From the NCBI GenBank assembly GCA_036522835.1, contig DATDFB010000093.1:55933-119932 (forward strand): a stretch of DNA of 64,000 nt, written 5' to 3'. This stretch comes from DATDFB01 sp036522835. Its GTDB lineage: Bacteria > Acidobacteriota > Thermoanaerobaculia > Gp7-AA8. Shown here piece by piece: positions 1 to 7,726 of the stretch (position 1 is its first letter; the number at the start of each line of letters is the position of its first letter). The notes below the pieces were generated by a model. It did no database searches, had not been told where the DNA came from, and worked only from the letters and a program-made list of their open reading frames with translations. Position numbers and translations under genes: made by a program.

Positions 1-447
1 CGGATGCGGCTTGACGTTCGGCTCGACGTCCTCGCGCGCGATCACGACGTCCGGCGCCGGAAGGCGCATCGTACGCAGCGCGATCTGGGCGCTGGACCGT
101 CGCGCGGTGCTGACGACGCCGATCGCAACGCCGAGAGCCCGCAGCCGAGCCCAGAACGCTTCGACACCGGGAAGGGGACGTAAGTCTCGCTCGGCCAAGA
201 CGGCGAAGTGCGCCGATTTCTCGCGATGGAGGACTGCCGCCTCGTCGGAGGGCAGCATCAGGACCTCTTCGAATCGGCGCTGCCCCCGCAGACAGAAGTC
301 GACGTAATCGTCCCAAACCGGCGCGGAGCGGCCGCGATCGGCGAGCGCGCGGCGCCACGCCTCGAAGTGCAGCGGCGCGCTGTCGCAGAGCGTGCCGTCC
401 AGGTCGAAGAGCGCAGCGCGAAGATCCGCAATCAACTCGCCGCTCAT
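1..447 (-). CDS. HAD-superfamily hydrolase, partial (C-terminus beyond the window)
   Basis: The reading frame starts at the ATG at 447-445 and is still open at base 1, giving 149 residues. It opens with the HAD motif I FDLDGTLCD (residues 14-22), with both catalytic aspartates. A helical cap of the beta-phosphoglucomutase/phosphatase type follows, and the frame reaches a motif III lysine at K146 in the segment EPNVKPHP. Known family role: phosphoryl transfer from small phosphorylated metabolites (sugar or nucleotide phosphates); the substrate cannot be read from sequence. The start overlaps the stop of the upstream SIR2-kinase gene by four bases (ATGA), so the two are probably translated as a coupled pair. 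A phosphatase coupled to a kinase-like protein suggests that both act on one sugar or nucleotide metabolite; this is inference. Confidence 0.85.
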   Translation of the reverse strand, partial: MSGELIADLRAALFDLDGTLCDSAPLHFEAWRRALADRGRSAPVWDDYVDFCLRGQRRFEEVLMLPSDEAAVLHREKSAHFAVLAERDLRPLPGVEAFWARLRALGVAIGVVSTARRSSAQIALRTMRLPAPDVVIAREDVEPNVKPHP

Positions 448-3284
448 CCCCGTTCGGCCCAAAGCGCCTGCCACACCCGCTCATTGCGCAGTCGTTCCAG
501 GACGCACAGGAAATCGACGAACGACCCGGCGTAGCATTTGAGGCTCGCCAGCACCGTCGCGGCGAAGAGAATCGTCTCGGGTGTTTGACGGTTTTCCAAG
601 CTCCTCCAAAGACCGTACGAAAGAATGCCCCGAACCGTATCGCCCGCGCCGAGGGTGTGCCGTTTCAGCGCTGCAGCCACGCGAAAATCGGCCGACTCGC
701 CGTTGCACCTCAAGTGGCCGTCTCCCGCGCCCGCGTCCGCAGGAATGGTAATCGTTGCTTCGTTGACGATGTTCGGAACGCCGCCGCGATCGGACTCGCC
801 CACGAAGCGGATCTCCCGGCCGGAGCGCTCCGTTCGCACGATGATGGCGACGGGCGAAGCCTGGGCATCGCGACGCCATGACGCAATCAAGCCCAGCTCG
901 TGCATCGTGACCACGAATCCGCCTCCCAACCGGGCGTCGGGGGCCAGCAACGCGGCCGGTACGAGACCCGGAGTCGAGAGAATCTGCCACGCCGATCGGT
1001 GGATGTCCGTCCAGCAGGCCTGAAGCCAGCTGCCGTAGGCAATCTCCGGTCCGTGAGCAACCTTTTTCGGATCCCAGAGAGTCTTTCCGAAGCTGTTGAT
1101 CCGCACCACGTACTCAGCGCCGCCGGGAGCCGCCGGCGACGCCAGCTGCTGCAGGCGGGGATCCGCGCGAAATTCGCGGAATGCGCGATCGACGGTCTCC
1201 CAATCCGGCATCGTCGGGTTGTTATTCGTGTCGAGGAAGCCGATGGACTGGAGCGCAAGCGTGCGGAGAAATGACCCGATCGACGCCGTCCAGACGGCGG
1301 GAGGCTTCGACAGACGGAGCAGTTCATCGCCGGATGATCCGGTCTCGTAGACGACCGGCCCCTTCCAGTTCCCGACGAGCTGCGCATCGGCCAACTTGTC
1401 CGCGAAGAGCAAGTCTGCGGCTCCGGCAAAATCCAGATGCGGAGGAACCTTCAACGCGCTGACGCGCGACGCTGACAGTCCGGCCACGACAGGCTCATCG
1501 ACATCGAGGATCATGCGTTGCCGTGGCTGGAGCGAGTCTTCGTCGCTCTTTTCCGCATCGAATAGGAGGACATGGCTCGTCCGTCCCGCTTCCGTACCGG
1601 CCGTCTCGCCGATGGGCCGCACGTCGATGCCCGCGGAAAGACAGAACTCTTCGACTTCGTTCCAATGGGACCAGCGCTCGACGCCGTTCGACAGGAATGC
1701 GATTCGCCCCACCGACGAAGGGCCCGCCGCCGTCGCCGCGACCATCACCGGTACGAGCCCGGAACCTCCCGGGACCTGCGAATCGACGGGCTCGAGGCTT
1801 GCGGAGACGCGCCGCCGCTCCGGGAAATCATCTGCCTTGCGCAGCGCGATGGCGTGCCAGACGGACGCGAGTCCGGCGACGACGAGGCGCGGCGGCGTCG
1901 CCGGTGCCGGCGTGCCGGCTTTCGATCGGACGCCGCCGGATGCGAGCGGGATTCGCGTGAGCTCGGCGGTCTGTGCGTCGAGCCACGCCTGTGCGGACGC
2001 GTGCTGGAGACTGCGGCGCCAGGGGTTGTCCAACTGCGCACGGAGGTCCACACCGGGGTCGCGGCGGCCGCCGGGATAGCGCCACTCGTGCTTCTTGACG
2101 GCCGTCAGCTCGCCCGGAAGCCGCGCGCGACCGATTCCTCCCGGCGAAAAGCTCCACCACTCCACGCCGAGTTGCCTCAGCCGCTCCTCCTCGTGAAGGT
2201 CGGCGAGCGCATCGCGCCGGTATCGCAAGGCCACACGCCGGTTCGGGCCTCTCCACTCGTGTTTGTGGCGCTGCAGGACGGCGCCGACGTCGACGTCCAC
2301 CTCGTGCAGGTCATAGCCGATGAAGAGCAGCGGCGACCGTCCCAAGACTTCGAGAAGCTCGGCGATGGCCGCGTCCTCCCCAAGAAAACGCCGGAGCACT
2401 TCCAGATACTCGGTCTGGGAAAATACGCCGGTGGTCACGGCGGATTGCTCGTCATGCTCGGGAGCCATCCGCCAATGCAAGCCGGGCACGAGTCGATCGG
2501 TCGGGACGGCGCCGGCGAATTCTTCGTCCGCGCCCAGTTTGCCCCACAGACTGTCCGCCGCAAACGCGCGGTCGAGCTCCATTCGTTCCGTCAACCAACG
2601 CCGGCCCAGAGCGCGCTTGATCGCGTGGAGGCAGCCATGGATTTTCCAGATTTTGACCGACGCCGCCGTACTGGCGGAGCCTCGGGTCCAGCGCGCGTTG
2701 ATCCCTTCGGGCGTTGCCGTCTCGATCGCGACGGCGGGGTCGTGCACAACGCCGTCGAGGGCTCTGGCAATGTTCTGTTCGATCGCACAATCGACGTTGG
2801 TGGTGACGACGTGAACGGGCGGTGACTTCCTCGCCAGAACCTGGATGGTCACGACCTCGGCGATCCATTCGAGGAGCGCATTGCTGGCAATTCCGTTCGG
2901 GGGATGGAGCTCGCGGCCGAGCAGATGGAGACGAGCAAGCCGCGCCGACTCGCGCGTCAGATGCGGAAACCGGCTCACCACCTGATCGTCGAACCATTCC
3001 GCCTGCCGCGGTGCCGGCAGTTGGACGAAGCTCGACAGGGGCAGGCACGCGCGGCTTTTGGGATCGCCCGCCAGCGACCAGAGATCTTCCATGTGCTTCT
3101 GCCAGGAAGGACCAGGCTCGCCCTCGTCGAGATTCCTTCTGGGCACGGTGTTCGTCGGCACCCTGCGAATCCCATTGCCGATGAAGAGAACGAGCTCCCC
3201 TTTGGCGATGGATTCGCCGAGGTGACCCGCCATCTCGACTTTGCGCGCCTCGTCCGGATCGACCATTGCAGGTTCCAGCGGCAT
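444..3284 (-). CDS. SIR2-like domain fused to a probable PfkB/ribokinase-like domain
   Basis: A 946-residue protein. Residues about 20-345 form a SIR2-type NAD-binding domain: a glycine loop FIGNG (34-38), TTNVD (161-165, with the catalytic-type Asn), KIHG (214-217, with the catalytic-type His) and FIGYDL (321-326). These are the landmarks of SIR2-like NADases in antiphage systems. Residues about 467-946 look like a PfkB sugar/nucleoside kinase: GGSG at 506-509, a GID stretch near 552, and the ATP/catalytic loop TLGAGD ending at D882. I see no membrane segment or signal peptide. The frame extends further upstream, but that part overlaps the endonuclease-like gene. I chose the ATG at 3284 because GGAAAG lies just before it and the similarity begins there. 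The stop overlaps the HAD gene start (ATGA). The kinase assignment rests on motif order only. Defence or NAD-linked signalling is inference. Confidence 0.75.
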   Translation of the reverse strand: MPLEPAMVDPDEARKVEMAGHLGESIAKGELVLFIGNGIRRVPTNTVPRRNLDEGEPGPSWQKHMEDLWSLAGDPKSRACLPLSSFVQLPAPRQAEWFDDQVVSRFPHLTRESARLARLHLLGRELHPPNGIASNALLEWIAEVVTIQVLARKSPPVHVVTTNVDCAIEQNIARALDGVVHDPAVAIETATPEGINARWTRGSASTAASVKIWKIHGCLHAIKRALGRRWLTERMELDRAFAADSLWGKLGADEEFAGAVPTDRLVPGLHWRMAPEHDEQSAVTTGVFSQTEYLEVLRRFLGEDAAIAELLEVLGRSPLLFIGYDLHEVDVDVGAVLQRHKHEWRGPNRRVALRYRRDALADLHEEERLRQLGVEWWSFSPGGIGRARLPGELTAVKKHEWRYPGGRRDPGVDLRAQLDNPWRRSLQHASAQAWLDAQTAELTRIPLASGGVRSKAGTPAPATPPRLVVAGLASVWHAIALRKADDFPERRRVSASLEPVDSQVPGGSGLVPVMVAATAAGPSSVGRIAFLSNGVERWSHWNEVEEFCLSAGIDVRPIGETAGTEAGRTSHVLLFDAEKSDEDSLQPRQRMILDVDEPVVAGLSASRVSALKVPPHLDFAGAADLLFADKLADAQLVGNWKGPVVYETGSSGDELLRLSKPPAVWTASIGSFLRTLALQSIGFLDTNNNPTMPDWETVDRAFREFRADPRLQQLASPAAPGGAEYVVRINSFGKTLWDPKKVAHGPEIAYGSWLQACWTDIHRSAWQILSTPGLVPAALLAPDARLGGGFVVTMHELGLIASWRRDAQASPVAIIVRTERSGREIRFVGESDRGGVPNIVNEATITIPADAGAGDGHLRCNGESADFRVAAALKRHTLGAGDTVRGILSYGLWRSLENRQTPETILFAATVLASLKCYAGSFVDFLCVLERLRNERVWQALWAERG

Positions 3285-3310
3285 CGCTTTCCACGCGTGC
3301 CGCAAGCAGT

Positions 3311-3897
3311 CTAACGATGCGCCGTCACGCCGACCTGCCGGCAGTACTCGAGGACCGCGCAAGTCGAGCACTTGGGCAGGCGTCCCGTGCAGATGTGCTT
3401 TCCGAACGGCACGCGACGTAGCCCCAGCGGTTCGTGACGCGATGCACGTGGATATCCACGCTGATCCGCTCCGCCCCGCAGGCCACCCCCATCGCCAAAT
3501 TCGCACACTTGGGACCGACGCCGTGGAACGAGGTCAGAATCTCGAAGTCGCAGGGAATCTCGCCGCCGAATTCGTCCACGGTGCGCCGCGCGATCTCGCG
3601 GATCTGCGCCGCCTTCGCCTCGTGAAAGCTGCTCGCCCGGATCAGCGTATCGATCTGCGCCACGGACAACGCCGCCACAGCGGCCGGCGTGGCCGCACGC
3701 TCGAAGAGGTTGATGGCCGTTGGAAGACTCACTTCGTCGCGAGTGCGGATGGAGATGATGCACCCGACAAGCTGCTGAAAGACGCTCCGAAAGCCGCGCT
3801 GCGCAAGCGCGAACATGGCCGCGTCCGCATGCTCCGTCACCGCCGCGCGGACGCGGCGCAGGACGTCGTCGATGTCGAACGGCCGCTTGCGCGCCAT
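3311..3897 (-). pseudogene. Endonuclease III-like (Nth/HhH-GPD) gene with an internal deletion and frameshift
   Basis: Frame 1 (from ATG 3897) encodes an HhH-GPD glycosylase. It includes the hairpin SFHGVGPKCANLAMG with the catalytic-type Lys and SVDIHVHRVTNRWGY with the catalytic-type Asp. After GYV, near 3415-3420, the match stops. The iron-sulfur tail continues in another minus-strand frame: FGKHICTGRLPKC, then C-X2-C-X5-C, which completes the C-X6-C-X2-C-X5-C ligand pattern, ending at the stop at 3311. About 25-30 residues that normally link these parts are missing and the frame is changed. The gene therefore carries a non-multiple-of-three deletion or an assembly error. The family excises oxidised pyrimidines from DNA. 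It lies 26 bases upstream of the SIR2-kinase gene on the same strand and is divergent from the beta-lactamase-fold gene. Confidence 0.75.
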
Positions 3898-3964
3898 GCA
3901 GATATCGAGCACGGTAAGCTAACCGCCGGTTGCCTCGTCCGTCTCTTCTCTTCGGAGGCTCCTC

Positions 3965-5356
3965 TTGAGAAGGCTCGCTCTCGTTGTCCTCACGTTTGCC
4001 CTAACCGCGTGCGCGACCACGGATGCCGATCGCGTCAAGGGGTTCGAGCGGGAGGCGGATGCGCTCCGGCAGGCTCTATACATCCCCGGCATGTCCGCCG
4101 CGATCGTGAAGGACCAGAAGGTTCTTTGGACGCACGGCTTTGGATACGCCGACCTCGAGAACCGCGTGCCCGCCACGCCGGACACGCTCTACCACGTGGC
4201 CTCGGTGACGAAGACGTTCGGCGCGACGCTGGTGCTGCAGCTCGTCGAGAAGGGGGAGGTCTCGCTCGACGAGCCGATTGCGCCGTACACGCCGTCGCGG
4301 TTCTCGGGGAAGATCACCGACCCGCGCGTGCAGATCCGCCATATTCTCAGCCACACGTCCGCGGGCACGCCGGGCGATGCCTTCGCCTACAACGGCAGCC
4401 TCTACGATGCGGTCACGCCGGTGATCGAGAAGAAGTACGGGGCGCCGTTCCGGCAGGTGATCGCGCAGCGGATTCTCGATCCGCTGAAGATGACGGAAAG
4501 CGTTCCCGGCCACGAGGTGATCAACGATCCGGAGCTCGCGCGCCGCTACGCGCCCAACCTCGCGCGCTTCGCCAAACCGTACGCGCTCTACGGCAAGGGC
4601 GAGATCGTCCCCGCCAGCTACCCCGGCAAAGAGATCGGTGCCTCCGCCGGGTTGCTCTCGACGGTGCGCGACCTCGCGAAGTACGACATCGCCATCGATC
4701 GCCACGTCCTTCTCCAGCCGAAGACGCAGGAGCTTGCGTGGACGCCGTTCGTGTCGAACAAGGGCGAGCGCCTCCCATACGGACTCGGTTGGTTCACCGG
4801 CGAGTACCGCGGCGAGAAACTCATCTGGCACACCGGCAATTGGGGTTTGGGGTTCTCAGCGTTGGTTTTCAAGGTGCCGGCGAGGAATGTGTCGGTGATT
4901 CTTCTGGCGAACAGCGAGGCGCTCGCCGACGGCTTCTGGGTCCCGGGCGAGACGAATCCGTTTGCCTGCGCGTTCCTTCGGCAGTTCGTGTTGACGGCGG
5001 ACGATCCTTGCAAAGAGGCGGCGGCGGCGGTGATGAACCAGTGGCTGGCCGGGCGCGCGGCGGCTTACGAGCCGGCCATCGCGCTCGACGAGGCGGTCCT
5101 GGCGTCCTACGCCGGCGAGTACCGGCCGAGCGAGGGGCGGACGCACACGATCGCGCGCGAGGGAACGCACCTTTTCGTCGACATCCCAAGGAAAGACGAT
5201 CGATTGGAGATTTTCCCCTCCGCGAAGGGCGATTTCTTCCTCAAAGTCCCGACGGTGACGCGCATACGATTCATTCGCGAGGGGGAGAAAGTGACGGCGC
5301 TGGAGTTCACCTTCGGCCCAGGAGAGAAGCCCATTCGCGCGGAGAAGATCCGGTGA
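3965..5356 (+). CDS. Serine hydrolase, beta-lactamase/class C PBP fold, lipoprotein
   Basis: A 463-residue protein starting at a TTG with a GGAGG ribosome site six bases upstream. The N-terminus is a short hydrophobic signal ending in the lipobox LTAC, so it should be an exported lipoprotein. The class C beta-lactamase/esterase signature is present: the nucleophile motif SVTK (near residue 82) and a tyrosine motif YNG (near residue 141). A C-terminal beta-rich extension (about 380-463) is common in this family and is of unknown role. Members include esterases, D-aminopeptidases and PBP-like enzymes, so lactam resistance should not be assumed. The gene is divergent from the endonuclease-like gene and marks the left chromosomal flank of the accessory region. 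Confidence 0.88.
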   Translation: MRRLALVVLTFALTACATTDADRVKGFEREADALRQALYIPGMSAAIVKDQKVLWTHGFGYADLENRVPATPDTLYHVASVTKTFGATLVLQLVEKGEVSLDEPIAPYTPSRFSGKITDPRVQIRHILSHTSAGTPGDAFAYNGSLYDAVTPVIEKKYGAPFRQVIAQRILDPLKMTESVPGHEVINDPELARRYAPNLARFAKPYALYGKGEIVPASYPGKEIGASAGLLSTVRDLAKYDIAIDRHVLLQPKTQELAWTPFVSNKGERLPYGLGWFTGEYRGEKLIWHTGNWGLGFSALVFKVPARNVSVILLANSEALADGFWVPGETNPFACAFLRQFVLTADDPCKEAAAAVMNQWLAGRAAAYEPAIALDEAVLASYAGEYRPSEGRTHTIAREGTHLFVDIPRKDDRLEIFPSAKGDFFLKVPTVTRIRFIREGEKVTALEFTFGPGEKPIRAEKIR

Positions 5357-5357
5357 C

Positions 5358-5530
5358 GGACTTCAGGACCTGCTTTTCGAAAATGCCGCTTCGATCGGCG
5401 CCGACCGAGCCGGCAGCCTGCCACTGCACGATGAGTTTCGAGGCCGCCTCGATCGAAGTCACGTCGAGCGCGCAGGGGATGTTCTCCGCCGATCGCGAAC
5501 GGCCGTTCCGAAGTACGTATTGAGTACGCG
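5358..5530 (-). pseudogene. Remnant of a tyrosine recombinase N-terminal region
   Basis: Two blocks here resemble the recombinase gene at 9245-10373. One is around 5360-5388 (matching about 10067-10090). The other, around 5410-5490, reads LDVTSIEAASKLIVQWQAAG against LDVTTIEAASKLILQWRAAG in the larger copy. The parts between these blocks are deleted, and no catalytic region remains. The block directly upstream carries the same GTACGTATT repeat as the larger copy. It is best explained as the residue of an older, related integration event or of a partial duplication. Confidence 0.65.
5497..5530. repeat. GTACGTATT-GAGTAC repeat, copy 1
   Basis: A 34-base segment whose last 18 bases (GTACGTATTGAGTACGCG) recur exactly at 6256-6273. 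A weaker copy lies at 10394-10416. The full 34 bases differ from copy 2 at about four positions. The core has GTAC at both ends. Copies 1 and 2 bracket the ribbon-helix-helix module, and copies 1 and 3 both sit just upstream of recombinase sequence. They could be recombination sites or promoter sequence carried with the recombinase. Confidence 0.7.
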
Positions 5531-5542
5531 GAGTCCAACATG

Positions 5543-5784
5543 TCATAGCTTTTCGCCCTTTGCCGGTTGTCCTCGAAGAAGGAAGGTCTTCGGATACTTT
5601 CCTTCGCTGCAAATCTTGAATGAGCCGAAGTCTTTACCCAGGGTCCGTCCGGTGCTACCGGCTCCGACTCACGCCAGACCTTGAGCTGGTAGAGGTCTTC
5701 GACGGTGATTTTGCGCGCGCGAAGTCGGTCGAAGAGGTGGTCGCGCAACGCTGCCGGTAGATTGGTCCACTGAATCTTCGGCAC
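5543..5784 (-). pseudogene. Small protein downstream of the RHH gene, interrupted by a one-base frameshift
   Basis: Translation from the GTG at 5784 gives MPKIQWTNLPAALRDHLFDR and continues to APDGPWVK. Shifting frame by one base at the run GTAAAG (about 5635-5640) restores a sensible ending, DFGSFKICSEGKYPKTFLLR through GEKL, to the stop at 5543-5545, about 80 residues in all. One missing A would explain it. The start overlaps the stop of the RHH gene by one base (TAGTG), so the two form a unit. The position next to an RHH regulator suggests a toxin-like or co-regulated partner, but I do not recognise a toxin fold. A sequencing error cannot be excluded. Confidence 0.55.
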
Positions 5785-6056
5785 TACGGCTCACCGAACG
5801 TCATGCGTGCCAGTTCTTCTTTGAGCCGTTTCTGCTCGGCGGGATCGGACGAATGGGTCAGCCGGTCCGCAACCTCAAAGAATGCAACCTTCTCCCGCTC
5901 CTTTGCATCGAGACCGCTTTCGATCAGATCGACGATGACGCGGTTGGCACTGGTGCGATGGCGCTTCGCGAGCGCCTGAACACGCCGTGCCACGGATAAC
6001 GGGAGACTGACGCTCTGGCGGACAGTTCGCTGCGATTGAGCCATGAGCTTCTTCAT
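5784..6056 (-). CDS. Ribbon-helix-helix DNA-binding protein (antitoxin-like)
   Basis: A 90-residue protein with an N-terminal RHH pattern: basic strand RTVRQSVSLPLSVARRVQAL followed by AKRHRTSANRVIVDLIESGL, typical of CopG/Arc-type regulators and type II antitoxins. A charged helical tail follows, of the kind antitoxins use for partner binding. The next gene overlaps its stop by one base. Three direct repeats with a 10-base period lie immediately upstream of the start and look like its own operator, which would give autoregulation. The role as an antitoxin is inference because the partner is frameshifted and unrecognised. Confidence 0.75.
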   Translation of the reverse strand: MKKLMAQSQRTVRQSVSLPLSVARRVQALAKRHRTSANRVIVDLIESGLDAKEREKVAFFEVADRLTHSSDPAEQKRLKEELARMTFGEP

Positions 6057-6057
6057 C

Positions 6058-6085
6058 CTACACCATCATGCACCACGATGCACCA
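6058..6085 (-). promoter_or_regulatory. Probable RHH operator: three direct repeats at 10-bp spacing
   Basis: Read on the minus strand, TGGTGCAT occurs twice and TGGTGTAG once, at 6078-6085, 6068-6075 and 6058-6065. Each start is exactly ten bases from the next, one helical turn. The array ends two bases before the RHH start codon. RHH dimers commonly bind cooperatively to such in-phase half-sites. Confidence 0.6.
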
Positions 6086-6187
6086 GCGCAGCGCATCGTA
6101 GTCGACAGCTCTGAGTTTGAGCGGAAACAGCAGCTTGAGGAGTAGTAGCGATTGATGGAGACGGCGGAACCTAACCCTACTCTCGTC

Positions 6188-6208
6188 TTTTCAGTAACTT
6201 ACTGAAAA
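6188..6208. promoter_or_regulatory. Inverted repeat TTTTCAGT-N5-ACTGAAAA
   Basis: Perfect 8-base arms around a 5-base loop, in the gene-free stretch between the RHH gene and the next small reading frame. There is no convincing T-tract on either side, so an operator is as likely as a terminator. The rest of 6086-6298 shows no gene apart from repeat copy 2. Confidence 0.4.
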
Positions 6209-6239
6209 CACTATACCACGAAAAGCGCGTGAACCGCGT

Positions 6240-6273
6240 GAATGGCGGTTCGGAGGTACGTATTGAGTACGCG
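6240..6273. repeat. GTACGTATT-GAGTAC repeat, copy 2
   Basis: Matches 5497-5530 with about four mismatches in 34 bases, and the last 18 bases are identical. It lies between the RHH module and a probable gene remnant at 6299. Confidence 0.7.
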
Positions 6274-6298
6274 ACACGGGCGCGGATGCGGCGTTCGA

Positions 6299-6574
6299 TC
6301 ATTTTCCGACCTTGACCCAGGTGAAATACTTCGCGGTAATCGGTTCGGAAGCACCATTCCATGCCCGCATTGAGGCGATCTTCTTGTCTGTCATCTGGTC
6401 TCCGGCAAGAACAGCGGTTGAGCCGTCGTCGAAGCGCACGTCGCATTTGGCGCGGTGCTCGAATTCCTTCGGAAAGATGTCGACGGCTTCGCCGTTGCAT
6501 AGCGCGGCAGGACGACATCCGGGCAGCCGGGTAGGTCTCAAACATGGATACGGAAACGTAAGCCACGCGCCCAC
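6299..6574 (-). CDS. Small hypothetical protein, possibly a 5'-truncated remnant
   Basis: A 91-residue frame from a GTG at 6574. It contains the plausible segments VDIFPKEFEHRAKCDVRFDD and KYFTWVKVGK. The frame is open further upstream for about 25 codons with no ATG, so the true 5' end may be lost or may use a rare start. I do not recognise a family. It sits between island repeats and the response regulator gene. It may not be expressed. The adjoining 6575-6739 holds nothing I can identify. Confidence 0.35.
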   Translation of the reverse strand: MGAWLTFPYPCLRPTRLPGCRPAALCNGEAVDIFPKEFEHRAKCDVRFDDGSTAVLAGDQMTDKKIASMRAWNGASEPITAKYFTWVKVGK

Positions 6575-6739
6575 AATCTGCTCCGCAGCGCTACTTCCGC
6601 TGAGGTATTCCGTCTTGGCAGTCTTGCCTTGATTCTGGACGCCGCCTCCGAACTCGATTTAAAGCCGTTGAATCGAGGTGCCAGCATTGTCCTTTGCTAA
6701 ACGTACTGGTCATTCTCAAATTCGGTACGGTGTCGCACG

Positions 6740-7726
6740 CTACGATGCGATCTGCCGCACCCATCTCTCAACCACCGCCCGCACCTGGAGATCCTTTGAA
6801 TAATCTTGATAGAGGTCCTTGATTAGATCGAAGGGCACGGACGGCAGCGACGTATGACGCAGTACGAGACACTCCTTTCCTTGGTAATGCATCATGCCAA
6901 GCTCGTAGGCGACATTTGGGCTATAAGCCTGGCCAGCTTCAGCTTCATCAAAGAGTGCGATGCCGAATTTGCAGCAGTAGAGGACTGCAATCGGATTGTA
7001 GATGTTACGGGTTATATTCCAAGCGTCCTGATCAGCACGGACGCCGCACAGGCCGGCGCGCGCGAGACATTCAATGATGAATTCGCCTAGCTCCACATTG
7101 TTTGCACGAAACTTCATCATTAGGAATACGTTTTTCTCGAATGGGAAACGAAGTAGTTGGCGCTCGATATCTTTTTTGTAGCCGACTAGTGGTTTTATGA
7201 GTTCGTATCGGCCATGACTAAGCAGGTCAAGTGTTCGCTCCTTCTCGGGAACCAGGCGCCTTATTTCTTCCTCGACGATACGCCGCACCTCACGTTCGCG
7301 CACAAATTCTAAGTTGGGGTGTGGCGCAGCGACTGGCGTTCTAATAATCGAGTCAATGAGTTCCATCAAGGACGCTGTGTTCAACTCCGACTTGTCCAAC
7401 AAGGCGTCCACACCTAGCGCACTTAGCTCGCGGGTATAACGGGCCGAGAATGCAGAAACGGCGATAAGGGGCGTTTTCGGTAGTAAAGTCTTAGCGAACT
7501 TAATAAAGCCCAGGCCGTCCGATTCATTCGGAGAAAGTACGAGATCGGTTACTATGGCGTTGTAGGCCGGATCGGCCTTCAGGCGAGCTATAGCGTCCTC
7601 GGCGGACGTGACGAGAGTGACGTCGACCCTATCGCTAATAGTGTCGCGAATCGCGTCGAGGTAAATCACGTCATCGTCGAGCCACAGTAGACGCGGCTTG
7701 GATGAAGAAGATGTCGTCGGCATCAA
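6740..7726 (-). CDS. Response regulator with C-terminal TIR/nucleoside-deoxyribosyltransferase-like output domain
   Basis: A 328-residue protein. Residues about 11-130 form a receiver domain: acidic pair DDD (17-19), phosphoacceptor D61 in IVTDLVL, the AVSAF switch residue and the DKSEL lysine. A linker (about 140-185) follows. The C-terminal domain then runs FEKNVFLMMKF, GLCGVRADQ, GIALFDEAEAGQAYSPNVAYELGMMHYQGKE (read in parts), with LPSVPFDLIKDLY near the end. The pattern SPNVAYELG with its acidic residue is shared by TIR-like predicted nucleotide-binding domains and by nucleoside 2-deoxyribosyltransferase folds, both of which cleave N-glycosidic bonds. There is no DNA-binding domain. The start overlaps the kinase stop by four bases (ATGA), so this is a dedicated pair. 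Base composition is clearly lower in GC than the flanks, consistent with transfer. An NADase or nucleotide-hydrolase output is inference. Confidence 0.8.
   Translation of the reverse strand: MMPTTSSSSKPRLLWLDDDVIYLDAIRDTISDRVDVTLVTSAEDAIARLKADPAYNAIVTDLVLSPNESDGLGFIKFAKTLLPKTPLIAVSAFSARYTRELSALGVDALLDKSELNTASLMELIDSIIRTPVAAPHPNLEFVREREVRRIVEEEIRRLVPEKERTLDLLSHGRYELIKPLVGYKKDIERQLLRFPFEKNVFLMMKFRANNVELGEFIIECLARAGLCGVRADQDAWNITRNIYNPIAVLYCCKFGIALFDEAEAGQAYSPNVAYELGMMHYQGKECLVLRHTSLPSVPFDLIKDLYQDYSKDLQVRAVVERWVRQIAS

Noticed and set aside
3285..3506. N-terminal 74-codon extension of the SIR2-kinase frame
   Set aside because: It overlaps the 3' part of the endonuclease-like gene, has shadow-type composition, and the family similarity starts after the ATG at 3284.
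3965..5356. Calling the serine hydrolase an antibiotic-resistance beta-lactamase
   Set aside because: The SxxK and YxN motifs are shared with esterases and peptidases. The lipoprotein signal and C-terminal extension are not diagnostic of resistance.
5107..5542. C-terminal continuation of the frameshifted small gene to 5107
   Set aside because: After the frameshift site the sequence reads through the recombinase remnant and the opposite strand of the beta-lactamase-fold gene. The corrected frame ends sensibly at 5543.
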